Origin: an uncultured Muribaculaceae bacterium
Lineage (GTDB): Bacteria > Bacteroidota > Bacteroidia > Bacteroidales > Muribaculaceae
Direction of reading: 5' to 3'
Length of the DNA: 37,455 bases
NCBI GenBank assembly: GCA_945931475.1
Contig: CAMEPD010000016.1
Coordinates: forward strand, 1-37,455
This document shows, in pieces, positions 8,103-16,216 of the stretch. The translations under genes were made by a program, and so were the position numbers. The notes beneath the pieces were generated by a model. That model had not been told where the DNA came from. It searched no databases and was given only the letters and a program-made list of their open reading frames with translations. The stretch's first letter is position 1. Each line of letters starts with the position of its first letter.

Positions 8103-9668
8103 TCAGTTTACAATCACTTCGATAGGCGAGAGGTCGCGGGTGATGCCGTCGGGACCGGTGGCCTTGATGCGGGTGATGAAGAAGCGTTTGCCGCGGCTCA
8201 GGCGCTTGAACTGCTCCTTCTGGCGCGACGAGAACTGTGAGCCTGACGATACTTCGGGCATGGCGTTGCCCATCGAATCGAAGAATACGGTCTCGAAGCT
8301 GAGCACCTTGAACTGAATGTTCAGCAGACCGTCGTCGATGGCGGCTCCTATGCCGGGAGCGGCCAGCAGGGCGCCCTTCGAGAAGCCTTTGCCACCCTTG
8401 AAATGGGCGGTGGAGCCGTTGCCGTCCTTATATTCGATGTAGGGCGACGGGTCGGGGAGCTTGCGCACGCGGAAGCTGCGCGAACCCACCTGCATGGAGC
8501 GTCCATCCATGTTGGCGCTGACGGTTACCACAGCTTCGGCGCCCACATTGGTGGGATGGGCTATCCAGTGGTCGCCGCTGGCTACGAGCGACCCGTTGGA
8601 CATCGACACGGTGATGTCGCTCATCGGCACACCGGGTACCGACACCTCGATGGGGTTGTCGATGCCGGCGTAGAGCACATTCATCATCGAGGCCGATACG
8701 GTGGCCGCAGGCTCGATTACGGTGTACGACGACTTGAAGGGGAGTTTGGTTACGGTGCCGTCGCCGTGAGGCACTTCCATGTAGCCGGCGAAGTCGAATT
8801 TGCCGGTCGAGCCGGGTGTGAATTCGTAGAGGCCGCGTGGATTGGCGAGCTTGTTGCCGTTGATGAAAATCGACGGGCGCGAGGTGGTGTCGACAGCTGC
8901 CAGCACTATGTTGGCCGAGTATTTGCTGCCGCGCATCACTATGCGGCTCTGCGGTATTACGAAGGCGTTGAGCTCGTTGACACGTATGTCACCGGCGTCG
9001 ATGTTGCCGATGATGGCCTGGAGCGCCTCGCCTTCGGCGTATTTTATATCGTTCTGCAGCTTGGTCAGCAGGGTCACGGCGGCCACAACAGGCTGGGTGT
9101 CGAATTTCGACTCTTCCCAGAGCTGTTTTACCAGGGTGCCCTTCTTCAGTACGGGGTCGGTGTTGAGGGTCTTGAAGATATTGTTGCGCTTGACGGTGTC
9201 GGGCATGAGCGAGCCGATGTATTCGCGGAAAGCCTCGACGTTGAGGCGCAGTTGCTTGCCGCGGAACTTGGGGGCGTTGAGCATCACTACGGCGGCCGCA
9301 TCGAGGTTGTCGCGGTTGCGGATGTCGTGAACATCGCCGTCGGCTCCGTCGGCCTCCTTCACTATCATGACTTTCAGTGAGTCAATCTGCATGAAAAGGT
9401 CTTTGGTGACGCGGCGCACCTCGAGGGCCTTGTCATACCAGGGTTTACCCTTTTCGGGGTTCTGCTGGGTGAAAGCCTCGAGCGTCATGAGCAGGGCGCG
9501 GTTGCGCTGCTCCACGTTGACGTTGGTGCGTGTCAGACCCTCCTCAACCTGGGTGAACCCGTTGAGCACGTCGGCCGATACGTTCAGTGCCAGCATCGCG
9601 GTGAGCACGATGTACATCAGATTGATCATCTTCTGACGCGGCGACAGTCGGTTATTGCTTGTACCCAT
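8103..9668 (-). CDS. gldM: Type IX secretion motor protein GldM/PorM
   Basis: This 521-residue protein is the periplasm-spanning half of the GldL-GldM proton-driven motor that powers type IX secretion. It has a short cytoplasmic N-terminus (MGTSNNRLSPRQK), one transmembrane helix (~13-32, MINLMYIVLTAMLALNVSAD) and a long periplasmic part. The coiled first domain (35-220) includes the ALEVRRVTKDLF and NRDNLDAAAVVMLN segments; three beta-rich domains follow (GldM N-terminal, second and third domains, ending with an RDLSPIEVIVN strand). The length matches the family (about 515). It sits between gldL (64 nt upstream) and gldN, in the canonical order. Confidence 0.95.
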   Translation of the reverse strand: MGTSNNRLSPRQKMINLMYIVLTAMLALNVSADVLNGFTQVEEGLTRTNVNVEQRNRALLMTLEAFTQQNPEKGKPWYDKALEVRRVTKDLFMQIDSLKVMIVKEADGADGDVHDIRNRDNLDAAAVVMLNAPKFRGKQLRLNVEAFREYIGSLMPDTVKRNNIFKTLNTDPVLKKGTLVKQLWEESKFDTQPVVAAVTLLTKLQNDIKYAEGEALQAIIGNIDAGDIRVNELNAFVIPQSRIVMRGSKYSANIVLAAVDTTSRPSIFINGNKLANPRGLYEFTPGSTGKFDFAGYMEVPHGDGTVTKLPFKSSYTVIEPAATVSASMMNVLYAGIDNPIEVSVPGVPMSDITVSMSNGSLVASGDHWIAHPTNVGAEAVVTVSANMDGRSMQVGSRSFRVRKLPDPSPYIEYKDGNGSTAHFKGGKGFSKGALLAAPGIGAAIDDGLLNIQFKVLSFETVFFDSMGNAMPEVSSGSQFSSRQKEQFKRLSRGKRFFITRIKATGPDGITRDLSPIEVIVN

Positions 9669-9733
9669 TTATATTATAAGGAGGTAATTGTCGGTGAATT
9701 AATTCGATGGAGAGTGTGGGCCGGTCAGGCTGC

Positions 9734-10783
9734 TTAAGCCTGTGCGGCGTCGTCGGCAGAGGGGTCCGGGGTTACCGGAGCCGCGGGAGCTGCGGGTGAT
9801 GCGGGAGCCTCGGCGGCAGGGGCCGGGGGCACCCCGGCTGCGGCGGCAGCGGCGGCCATCGGGTTGTACATATTGATGGTCATGGCCGAAATCATCTTGG
9901 CGTATACGGCGTTGAGCTGCTGCATATAGCGGGCCATCTTCTCGGTCTCCTCGCAGTAGCGGGCCGACGAGTTCGACGAGCGGGTGTACATCTCGGAGAT
10001 GTCCTTGATGCCGCGGTTCACTCGGTCGATGGCGTCGAGCTGCGACGATACGCTCTTGAGCTGGATTTCGTAGATGGTGTTCAGCCCGGCGATGTTGCGG
10101 TTGAGGTTCTGCATCTGCTCTACGTAGCCGCCCGACGAACGTGTGATGTTCTCGGAGTTTTCGGTGATGGCGCGGTACGATTCGAGCAGGATGTCCGACA
10201 CCTGATTGAGCGACTGGGTCGTCTCCTGGAGGTGGCGCAGCTGCTCGGTCATCTCTGTGATCTGGTTGACATAGAGCTGCGAGGCGTTGGTGACTTCGCC
10301 CATCACCACGCCGGGTGATGCGCCGGTGAGGTCGGGGGCCACAAGGGGAGCGCGGAGCCGGGCGCCCTGTGTGCCCGGGCTGACGGCATCGCTGCCCGAT
10401 ACGGTCATGTCGCCGGTGTATCCGTCGGCATCAGCGCTGCCGCCGCCGGTGGTGACTACGCCGCCATTGATTACCACGCCCGAGCCTGATGCAAAATCGG
10501 GCCGGTCCTCGGGGTCTTCGGAGTCGAAGACGGGGAAGACATTCTCCCACTTGTATTCACGTGGCGGGCGGTCGAAGGCTGTCAGGGTGAACATCAGCAC
10601 TTCGGTGCCCATACCGATACACAGCAGCAGGTTGCCGCCGGGGAGGTGAAGAATCTTGAAGAGGGCACCCCAGATTACGATTGCGGCACCTATGGAGTAA
10701 GCGAAGTTGAAGAACCGCTGGCCGGCCTCCGACGAGATCCAGTTGCTGGCTCCGCGCTTGTATTTCTTAAGTTTCTGTACCAT
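9734..10783 (-). CDS. gldL: Type IX secretion motor protein GldL/PorL
   Basis: A 349-residue inner-membrane protein forming the pentameric ring of the GldLM motor. Two transmembrane helices lie at ~25-45 (FNFAYSIGAAIVIWGALFKI) and ~50-68 (GNLLLCIGMGTEVLMFTLTAF). Polar residues inside or beside them (Tyr29, Lys43, His46 and Glu61) are at positions like those important for proton coupling in Flavobacterium GldL. A helical cytoplasmic region (170-300) includes MTEQLRHLQETTQSLNQVSDILLESY and heptad-like segments. The end is an Ala/Pro-rich tail (about 307-349) unlike the rest. It lies 34 nt downstream of gldK in the operon. Confidence 0.94.
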   Translation of the reverse strand: MVQKLKKYKRGASNWISSEAGQRFFNFAYSIGAAIVIWGALFKILHLPGGNLLLCIGMGTEVLMFTLTAFDRPPREYKWENVFPVFDSEDPEDRPDFASGSGVVINGGVVTTGGGSADADGYTGDMTVSGSDAVSPGTQGARLRAPLVAPDLTGASPGVVMGEVTNASQLYVNQITEMTEQLRHLQETTQSLNQVSDILLESYRAITENSENITRSSGGYVEQMQNLNRNIAGLNTIYEIQLKSVSSQLDAIDRVNRGIKDISEMYTRSSNSSARYCEETEKMARYMQQLNAVYAKMISAMTINMYNPMAAAAAAAGVPPAPAAEAPASPAAPAAPVTPDPSADDAAQA

Positions 10784-10817
10784 GATGTATGGTTATGTGT
10801 ATTCGAGGGTGTATGGT

Positions 10818-12263
10818 TTATTTCTTTTTATCGAGTTTCTGACCGCGGGCGAAGCCGATGTTGGAGCGCACGCAGCGGAAGCCGATGTACGAGCGCTGCT
10901 CGTTCTGGAACTCCCACATGCGTATGTCGGAGCGGATGTTGTGGGCGACATCCTTCCATGAGCCGCCGCGCACAATCTTGCGCTTCATCTTGTAGGGGTC
11001 TTCGAGGGCCGCGTCGTAGCGGTATTCGGGGTTGAGGTCGTTGGTGAGGCGCTGCACCCCTTCGGTGAATGCCGTCGAGGTCCATTCGCTTACGTTACCG
11101 GCCATGTCGTAGAGGCCGAAGTCGTTGGGTGAATATGTGCCTACACGCGAGGTAATCAGGTGGCCGTCCTTCACGTAGTTGCCGTCGTTGGGCTTGAAGT
11201 TGGCGTAGAAGCACCCCTTGTCGTCGGTAAGGGGCAGGTCACCCTCCCAGGGGTACATATTCTCGTTCTCACCGGCACGCGCCGCGAACTCCCATTCGGC
11301 CTCGGTGGGGAGGCGGTAGGGCTCCACGTAGATGCCGTCCTTGCCTAAGGAGCGTTTAAGGTAATCGGTGCGCCAGTTGCAGAAGGCGTTGGCCTGTTCC
11401 CAGCTTACGCCCACCACGGGGTATTCGCTGTAGCCGCCGTTGCTGAAGTACATACGCACGTAGGGCTCGTTGTAGGCGTTCTCGAAGTCGTTGACCCAGC
11501 AGGTGGTGTCGGGGTAGACGTTCACGATGTAGGTGTTGAGGAAGTCGTAATCGCCTGTGAGGCCGCGTTGTATGGTCTGGCGCATGATTTCGCCGTCGTC
11601 GGTGATCCATGCGGTGTCCTTCGAGATTACTGGAATCTCGGTGGGCACGGGCAGGTCGGTGTTGTAGATGCGCTTGCGGGGATCCAGACGGTTGCGGCGC
11701 TTGGCGGCCTCCGTATGGTTGAAAATCTCGTAGCGGTAGTTCATCTGATTGGGGTCAAGCTCGCGGGCGCCGGTGATGGGGTTGGTGCGGTACACACTCT
11801 CGATGGCGCGTGCCTCGTCCTCGCTGGGGTTGCGCCAGGGTATGGGCTTGTTCCAGTTCAGATGCGGGGTGATGGGGTTGCCCTGTTTGTCCTCCTCGAT
11901 TTTGAAGGCCTCGTTGCCGCCGTATGAGGGGTCGGCGAGACGTTCGCGGATGATGGAGTCGCGCACCCAGAATACGAACTGTTTGTATTTCGAGTTGGTG
12001 ACTTCGGTCTCATCCATCCAGAATGCGTCGACCGACATACCTTTGGTGTCGGCCCGGAGGTTCCATGTGCTGTCGGCCTTCTGCGGCCCCATTTCCATAG
12101 AGCCACGCGACACGAGCACCATGCCGTAGGGTGTCGGCTCGGTGAATGTGGTGCCGCCCACACCTGTTACTTCGCCACCCGAGGATGAGCGGCGCCCCGA
12201 GGCGCAGCTTACGGCGGTGGCGGCAAGGAGTGCCGGCAGGAGATATAACGAAAGCTTCTTCAT
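10818..12263 (-). CDS. gldK: Type IX secretion lipoprotein GldK/PorK
   Basis: A 481-residue outer-membrane lipoprotein that forms the periplasmic ring with GldN. The signal peptide ends in a lipobox with lipidated Cys20 (AVSC). The residues after it (ASGRRSSSGG) are not acidic, which fits a lipoprotein kept on the periplasmic face. The body is a formylglycine-generating-enzyme/sulfatase-modifying fold: PYGMVLVSRGSMEMG (45-59), FWMDETEVTNSKY (81-93), PVVGVSWEQANAFCNW (282-297), YRLPTEAEWEFAARAG (316-331), GLYDMAGNVSEW (383-394), VRGGSW and GFRCVR near the end. It follows porP by 70 nt and precedes gldL by 34 nt. Confidence 0.95.
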   Translation of the reverse strand: MKKLSLYLLPALLAATAVSCASGRRSSSGGEVTGVGGTTFTEPTPYGMVLVSRGSMEMGPQKADSTWNLRADTKGMSVDAFWMDETEVTNSKYKQFVFWVRDSIIRERLADPSYGGNEAFKIEEDKQGNPITPHLNWNKPIPWRNPSEDEARAIESVYRTNPITGARELDPNQMNYRYEIFNHTEAAKRRNRLDPRKRIYNTDLPVPTEIPVISKDTAWITDDGEIMRQTIQRGLTGDYDFLNTYIVNVYPDTTCWVNDFENAYNEPYVRMYFSNGGYSEYPVVGVSWEQANAFCNWRTDYLKRSLGKDGIYVEPYRLPTEAEWEFAARAGENENMYPWEGDLPLTDDKGCFYANFKPNDGNYVKDGHLITSRVGTYSPNDFGLYDMAGNVSEWTSTAFTEGVQRLTNDLNPEYRYDAALEDPYKMKRKIVRGGSWKDVAHNIRSDIRMWEFQNEQRSYIGFRCVRSNIGFARGQKLDKKK

Positions 12264-12333
12264 TGTCTTTATGGTTGGAGTAGAGTGTGAATCGGTATGT
12301 GTTTGGGGTCGCCCGGGCGACGGTCTGTGGGTG

Positions 12334-13368
12334 TCACATGATGCGTACGCTCTTCTGGCGGTGGCGGTTCTTCTCCGAGAAGTCGAGCTTCAGCGAGTAG
12401 CCTACGAAGAGCTCGTAGCTTCCCGACGAGGCCTTGGCGATTGACGTCAGCGGATAGTCGTACGAGAACCCGGCGAAGAATCCCTTGATGTCGGCCGATA
12501 CTGTGGCGTATACGGCGTCTTTCCACCGGTAACCTACGCCGAAACTCAGCATCTTGTTGTAGCGGGCGCGCATGGTGGCTTCGCCCGTGTAGAACGTGAA
12601 ATCGCTCTTGACCAACAGCGAGGGCTGCAATTCAAATAACGTATTTTTTATCGGAATATTGCTGCCCGCCATAAAATATACGGTACGTCCCACGGTGAAT
12701 TCATAGTTGCGCTCGGTGGAGCCTTCGCCCGAATCGGCATTGAGTTTTACCGACGGTTTGGTAAGGTGGGTGCCCGAGATGCCGGCCCAGAAGTGCTTGC
12801 CGCTGTAGTAGATGCCGGCTCCCACGTCGAAGGCGTTGCCCCGGATATCCTGCTGGGGGATGGCGTCGTCGGTGCCCTGATGATAGTCGTCGTTGTCGGG
12901 AATGAACACGTCGGTGCCCTTGAACGACTGGTCGATGAAGCCAAGCTGCGCGCCGATGCCCAACTGGCCGCCAAGTAACTTGAATTTGTACGAAATCTGG
13001 GCGCCGATGTTAAGGTTTTTGTATAGGCCGTAGCTCTCCTGCTGCGCCACCAGGCCCACGCCGAAGCGCTTGCCCATGAACTTGAACGGCATATCTGCCA
13101 CGCCTATGAAGCTCTGGGGAGCATTGTGGATGCCTGCCCACTGCAGACGCGCGCCCACGCGGATGCGCAGCAGGTCGGTGAGACCCGTTGCCGAAGGGTT
13201 GTAGTAGCTCGGAACCTCGTAGTACTGCGACAGCTGTGCGTCGCTCTGGGCCGCGCTCCTCGCCGGAGTCAGCAGCAACAGCAGCAAAGCAGCCACAGCC
13301 CCGAGGCTGCGGTACACCTTATTATATATGTAGCGCAGCGGGGATGCGCCGGAAGGGGGTGTGTACAT
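12334..13368 (-). CDS. porP: PorP/SprF-family type IX outer-membrane protein
   Basis: A 344-residue beta-barrel of the PorP/SprF family. A long signal region (1-41) includes the hydrophobic LGAVAALLLLLLTP and ends ARSAAQ. The hallmark early motif QLSQYYEVPSYYNPSATG (45-62) is present, as are IGVADMPFKFMGKRFGVGLVAQQ, IGAQISYKFKLLGGQLGIGAQLGF, GAGIYYSGKHFWAGISGTHLT and a closing barrel strand SYELFVGYSLKLDF. The ATG at 13368 overlaps the porT stop by 1 nt (TAATG), which supports this start and translational coupling. Known: PorP/SprF proteins associate with the GldKN ring or support secretion of particular type IX substrates. Confidence 0.93.
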   Translation of the reverse strand: MYTPPSGASPLRYIYNKVYRSLGAVAALLLLLLTPARSAAQSDAQLSQYYEVPSYYNPSATGLTDLLRIRVGARLQWAGIHNAPQSFIGVADMPFKFMGKRFGVGLVAQQESYGLYKNLNIGAQISYKFKLLGGQLGIGAQLGFIDQSFKGTDVFIPDNDDYHQGTDDAIPQQDIRGNAFDVGAGIYYSGKHFWAGISGTHLTKPSVKLNADSGEGSTERNYEFTVGRTVYFMAGSNIPIKNTLFELQPSLLVKSDFTFYTGEATMRARYNKMLSFGVGYRWKDAVYATVSADIKGFFAGFSYDYPLTSIAKASSGSYELFVGYSLKLDFSEKNRHRQKSVRIM

Positions 13369-14150
13369 TATTCAAAGTAGAAGGTGAAGACTATCATCTG
13401 GGTGGTGGCTCGCTTCACCGATTTTGCAATATTCATTTTTGTGGGGTCTTCGTCGAGGTCGGGACGGTCCTTTTTCAGCACGTCGCCCAGCCCGAAGCAG
13501 AATTTCACCTCCGGGATGAACTTGAAGTAGGGCAGATATATGTCGCAGCCGAATCCCGCCGTCAGGAAGATGTTGCCCTTGTTGAGCATCAGTATGTCTG
13601 ACCGCTGGTTGGCCACGTTGAACACCGGCATGACGCCCCCCGTCACGTACGGGCGCAGGTTGCGCATACGCTGCGAGGCAAACTTCAGGTCGATCGGGAG
13701 CACCACGTAGGCCGATTTCAGGTTCTGGCTGTATTGGGCCGGATTTTCCGGGGTGTCGTCGGTGTTCGATGTGTCGCGGAACTTCACCACGCTGTTGCCG
13801 AACCACATTCCCGGCGAAAACCGCAGCGAGAAGTAGTTGTTGAGACGCAAGGACATCAGGCCGTTCACGCAGAAGCCCGGCGAATACGACGGCTGCGACA
13901 TGAACCACGTCTTGCCGTCGTCGGTGACGAACCCGTTGTGGTGGAAACTCATGCCGAAGGTATTGAGGCCTATCGAGAATCCTAAGTGGAAGCGGCGCAT
14001 ATCGGCATACGGACGGTTCAGAACCTTGTCGTTGAGACGGTTGGCCGCACCGGCTGCCGGCGCCGCCAACAGGCACGCGAGCATCGCGGACACCACTGCC
14101 CACAGTCGCACCGCGCCAAGTCTCGGCAATATGTTTTGCATAACCTTCAT
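13368..14150 (-). CDS. porT: Type IX secretion protein PorT/SprT
   Basis: A 260-residue outer-membrane beta-barrel. The signal peptide covers about residues 1-35 (hydrophobic, ending PAAGAAN). The PorT pattern is visible in order: RPYADMRRFHLGFSIGLNTFG, SPGFCVNGLMSLRLNNYFSLRFSPGMWFG, LKSAYVVLPIDLKFASQRMRNLRPYVTGGV, LTAGFGCDIYLPYFKFIPEVKFCFG and a C-terminal strand MIVFTFYFE. Known: PorT is needed for type IX secretion in Porphyromonas. It is the first gene of this operon, its stop overlapping the porP start. In Porphyromonas porT is separate from porP-N, so direct linkage here is notable. No perfect TAnnTTTG box was seen upstream in 14151-14300 on this strand. Confidence 0.85.
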   Translation of the reverse strand: MKVMQNILPRLGAVRLWAVVSAMLACLLAAPAAGAANRLNDKVLNRPYADMRRFHLGFSIGLNTFGMSFHHNGFVTDDGKTWFMSQPSYSPGFCVNGLMSLRLNNYFSLRFSPGMWFGNSVVKFRDTSNTDDTPENPAQYSQNLKSAYVVLPIDLKFASQRMRNLRPYVTGGVMPVFNVANQRSDILMLNKGNIFLTAGFGCDIYLPYFKFIPEVKFCFGLGDVLKKDRPDLDEDPTKMNIAKSVKRATTQMIVFTFYFE

Positions 14151-14272
14151 TACTGATTTAACGGACTCTGCGCTTTATTATTGCCCGCGCGCCGAGGAAC
14201 GTTGCGGCCCCGCGATGTGTTAATAAACGCTAAACGGTCCTCCGGCCATGCACGCAAACGCCCGAAACGCGT

Positions 14273-14280
14273 TATATTTG
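14273..14280 (+). promoter_or_regulatory. Candidate -7 box for the lipoprotein-yhhQ pair
   Basis: TATATTTG matches the Bacteroidota -7 element exactly and lies 31 nt before the ATG at 14312. No TTTG is found at the right distance upstream, so only half of the promoter is supported. Confidence 0.4.
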
Positions 14281-14311
14281 TATCCTTATTAATTTTTTTA
14301 CCGATTTCCGG

Positions 14312-14728
14312 ATGACGAACCACTACACCACATCGCTGCGCGGCCGGGTGTCACGGCTGATGCTCGGGACTCTCCTGGCGCTGTTTACGCTTACCGTTTT
14401 CTCGTCGTGTGAAGACGATCCCTACTACGGCGGTTACGACGACTACTGGTACCTTTCGGGCCAGTATGAGAACCAGTACTCGTTCGACGACTGGTTCACC
14501 TTCTATCCCGACGGCACCGGCTACTTCGAGGACGATTACGGCGGTTACCTCGAATTCGACTATTACTGCTGGAACAACGTGATTTACTTCACGTTTTACC
14601 CCTCGTACGGCCCGTCGTACGACCTCGACTGCCAGATTCAGACCAATTCGCCCAACACCATCACCATAACATTCCCGCCGGGCAACGGTTTCGGGTTCAC
14701 TACCATAGTCTACCGCCGCATCCGGTGA
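14312..14728 (+). CDS. Small acidic, tyrosine-rich surface lipoprotein of unknown function
   Basis: A 138-residue protein with no recognised family. The signal peptide carries a lipobox (VFSSC) with lipidated Cys33. The residues straight after it (EDDP) fit the acidic export signal that sends lipoproteins to the cell surface in Capnocytophaga and Bacteroides. The mature part is packed with Tyr, Asp, Gly and Phe (YYGGYDDYWYLSGQYENQY, WFTFYPDGTGYFEDDYGGY) in an apparent beta pattern and ends with TTIVYRRIR. The WxLSG...YxFxxDGTGxF pattern is reminiscent of small lipocalin-like Bacteroidota lipoproteins, but this is only a resemblance. The gene lies 15 nt before yhhQ, so the two are probably co-transcribed. 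Confidence 0.7.
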   Translation: MTNHYTTSLRGRVSRLMLGTLLALFTLTVFSSCEDDPYYGGYDDYWYLSGQYENQYSFDDWFTFYPDGTGYFEDDYGGYLEFDYYCWNNVIYFTFYPSYGPSYDLDCQIQTNSPNTITITFPPGNGFGFTTIVYRRIR

Positions 14729-14743
14729 GGGGGGATATCATAG

Positions 14744-15409
14744 ATGAAGCAGAAAGTATCATTCACGCTGATGATTCTCACCGTGGTCTTCGTGGTGTGC
14801 ATCATCATTGCCAACCTTATAGAAATCAAGACGATAGACCTGCCGTTCGGGCTCACCGTAACGGCAGGCATGGCCATATTCCCCCTGTCGTATATCATCA
14901 ACGACTGCGTCACTGAGGTTTACGGCTTCCGGGCAGCCCGCATGGTGATATGGACCGGATTCGCCATGAGCCTCTTCACGGCCATATTCCTCAACCTGGC
15001 CATCCTGCTCCCCGGGGGCGCCGACTGGCAGCATCAGCAGGCCATGGAGGCCGTCTACGGCGCCGTGCCGCGCATAATGGGGGCCAGCTTCGTGGCGTTC
15101 CTCTGCGGCTCGATGACCAACGCCTGGGTGATGCACCTGATGAAGCGCAAGGCCACCGTCAGGGGTACAGACGGGAAGTGGAGCTTCTCGCTGCGTGCCA
15201 TCCTCTCAACCGTATGGGGCGAGGGGGTCGACTCCCTGATATTCTTCCCCGTGGCCTTCGGCGGCGTACTCCCCTGGGAGGTAATCGGTTCGCTCATCGT
15301 CACCCAGACGCTGCTCAAGACCCTCTACGAAATCATAATCCTTCCGGTGACGCTCCGCGCCGTCAGGCTCCTGCGAAAAGTTGACACCGAAGGAGCTCTC
15401 CCCGGCTGA
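14744..15409 (+). CDS. yhhQ: Queuosine precursor transporter YhhQ (VUT family)
   Basis: A 221-residue inner-membrane protein with about six hydrophobic helices. The family signature is strong: ANLIEIKTIDLPFGLTVTAGMAIFPLSYIINDCVTEVYGF (about 23-62), the later FLCGSMTNAWVMHLMKR, and WGEGVDSLIFFPVAF (about 160-174). Known: YhhQ imports the 7-deazaguanine precursors preQ0 and preQ1 for queuosine modification of tRNA. The length is typical of the family. It is 15 nt downstream of the small lipoprotein; no function linking the two is known. Confidence 0.9.
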   Translation: MKQKVSFTLMILTVVFVVCIIIANLIEIKTIDLPFGLTVTAGMAIFPLSYIINDCVTEVYGFRAARMVIWTGFAMSLFTAIFLNLAILLPGGADWQHQQAMEAVYGAVPRIMGASFVAFLCGSMTNAWVMHLMKRKATVRGTDGKWSFSLRAILSTVWGEGVDSLIFFPVAFGGVLPWEVIGSLIVTQTLLKTLYEIIILPVTLRAVRLLRKVDTEGALPG

Positions 15410-15474
15410 TTTTCGCGTAAAAACACTCATAATAACCGATTATTAAAAAAAAAATAGCGATTTTATCGCTGAAA

Positions 15475-15507
15475 TTGTGCGTGATTAAAAAAAAAGTGCG
15501 ATATTTG
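15475..15507 (+). promoter_or_regulatory. Likely promoter of the HU gene
   Basis: ATTG (15475-15478) and GATATTTG (15500-15507) are spaced by 21 nt, each one base off consensus. Transcription would start near 15514. A stem-loop (CGCACGCC 15519-15526 with GGCGTGCG 15536-15543) would then lie at the extreme 5' end of a ~124-nt leader, a position suited to mRNA protection. Confidence 0.45.
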
Positions 15508-15637
15508 CACTCGTAATTCGCACGCCCTCAACTAAGGCGTGCGTAATTATGCTCAATTAAGACTCGTCAATTCTGTTTGACAAGACATTTTGAACAAACA
15601 AGAATTATTATTCCAAAAATATTAACAGCACAAAGCT

Positions 15638-15913
15638 ATGACAAAAGCAGAAATCGTAAACGAGATTTCAAAAACCACAGGCATCGACAAAGCTAATGTC
15701 CTTGAAACTATCGAGAAATTCATGGAGGTAGTAAAGGATTCAATCGCTCACGGCGAGCCCGTATACCTTCGTGGTTTCGGCAGCTTCATCATCAAGACAC
15801 GTTCGCAGAAGACTGCCCGCAACATCTCCAAGAATACCACCATCATCATCCCCGAGCACAAAATCCCTGCTTTCAAGCCCGCAAAGTGCTTTATGGAGGA
15901 TGTGAAGGCTTGA
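15638..15913 (+). CDS. HU/IHF-family DNA-binding protein
   Basis: A 91-residue nucleoid protein of the histone-like HU family, which bends DNA as a dimer. The sequence has the N-terminal helical dimerisation region (MTKAEIVNEISKTTGIDKANVLETIEKFMEVVKDSI), the RGFGSFIIK turn and the beta-arm ending with IPAFKPAK, all colinear with HU. The arm tip has NTTIIIP where classic HU has an RNPxT-type motif, a small departure common in Bacteroidota copies. It is followed 51 nt later by a tiny basic gene, and the two probably share a transcript that ends at the hairpin at 16084-16131. Confidence 0.93.
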   Translation: MTKAEIVNEISKTTGIDKANVLETIEKFMEVVKDSIAHGEPVYLRGFGSFIIKTRSQKTARNISKNTTIIIPEHKIPAFKPAKCFMEDVKA

Positions 15914-15964
15914 CAACCGCGCCAAGCGTACAATATTAAATTTACTATTTAACAGATTCCTACT

Positions 15965-16054
15965 ATGCCCAGCGGAAAGAAAAGAAAAGGCCACAAAATG
16001 GCCACTCACAAGCGTAAAAAACGTCTGCGCAAGAACCGCCATAAGAAGAAGTAA
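15965..16054 (+). CDS. 29-residue highly basic ribosomal-type protein (AURKAIP1/COX24-like, candidate bL38)
   Basis: ATG at 15965 opens a 29-residue frame, MPSGKKRKGHKMATHKRKKR then LRKNRHKKK, ending TAA at 16052-16054. About half its residues are Lys or Arg. It is short and easily missed. The composition and the KMATHKRKKRLRKNRHK core match small Bacteroidota proteins placed in the AURKAIP1/COX24 family (relatives of mitochondrial mS38). Known: a small extra ribosomal protein, bL38, was found in the Flavobacterium johnsoniae ribosome; equating this gene with bL38 is my inference from memory of the family. It sits between HU and rng. Confidence 0.75.
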   Translation: MPSGKKRKGHKMATHKRKKRLRKNRHKKK

Positions 16055-16083
16055 CAAGGCCCGTCAGGGCTGCTGACTCTTCA

Positions 16084-16131
16084 CGGTGCCGTGGCCGGCC
16101 CTTCGGGCGCGGGGGCGGCACCGCGGTTTTT
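16084..16131 (+). terminator. Hairpin with U-tract between the basic-protein gene and rng
   Basis: CGGTGCCG (16084-16091) pairs with CGGCACCG (16116-16123), with an inner GCCCTTCGGGC hairpin, and TTTTT follows at 16127-16131. It can end the HU/basic-protein transcript. It also lies 86 nt before the rng start codon, so it could act in the rng leader if transcription reads through. Confidence 0.7.
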
Positions 16132-16216
16132 ATACGGCCTCCGGAAGGCGCCCCGCTGTGGCCCCGCAGCCCCGCGTGGCTTCCCCGCAGGCCCTGATTC
16201 CCACATCCAAGTAATA

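Noticed and set aside
6852-14150. Gliding motility of the organism from gld gene names
   Set aside because: GldK-N are the general type IX core and occur in non-motile Bacteroidales; no adhesin such as SprB is visible here.
16091-16216. 42-residue N-terminal extension of RNase G
   Set aside because: It overlaps the terminator hairpin and U-tract and has no family counterpart; MKSELIVDVQ at 16217 is the conserved start.
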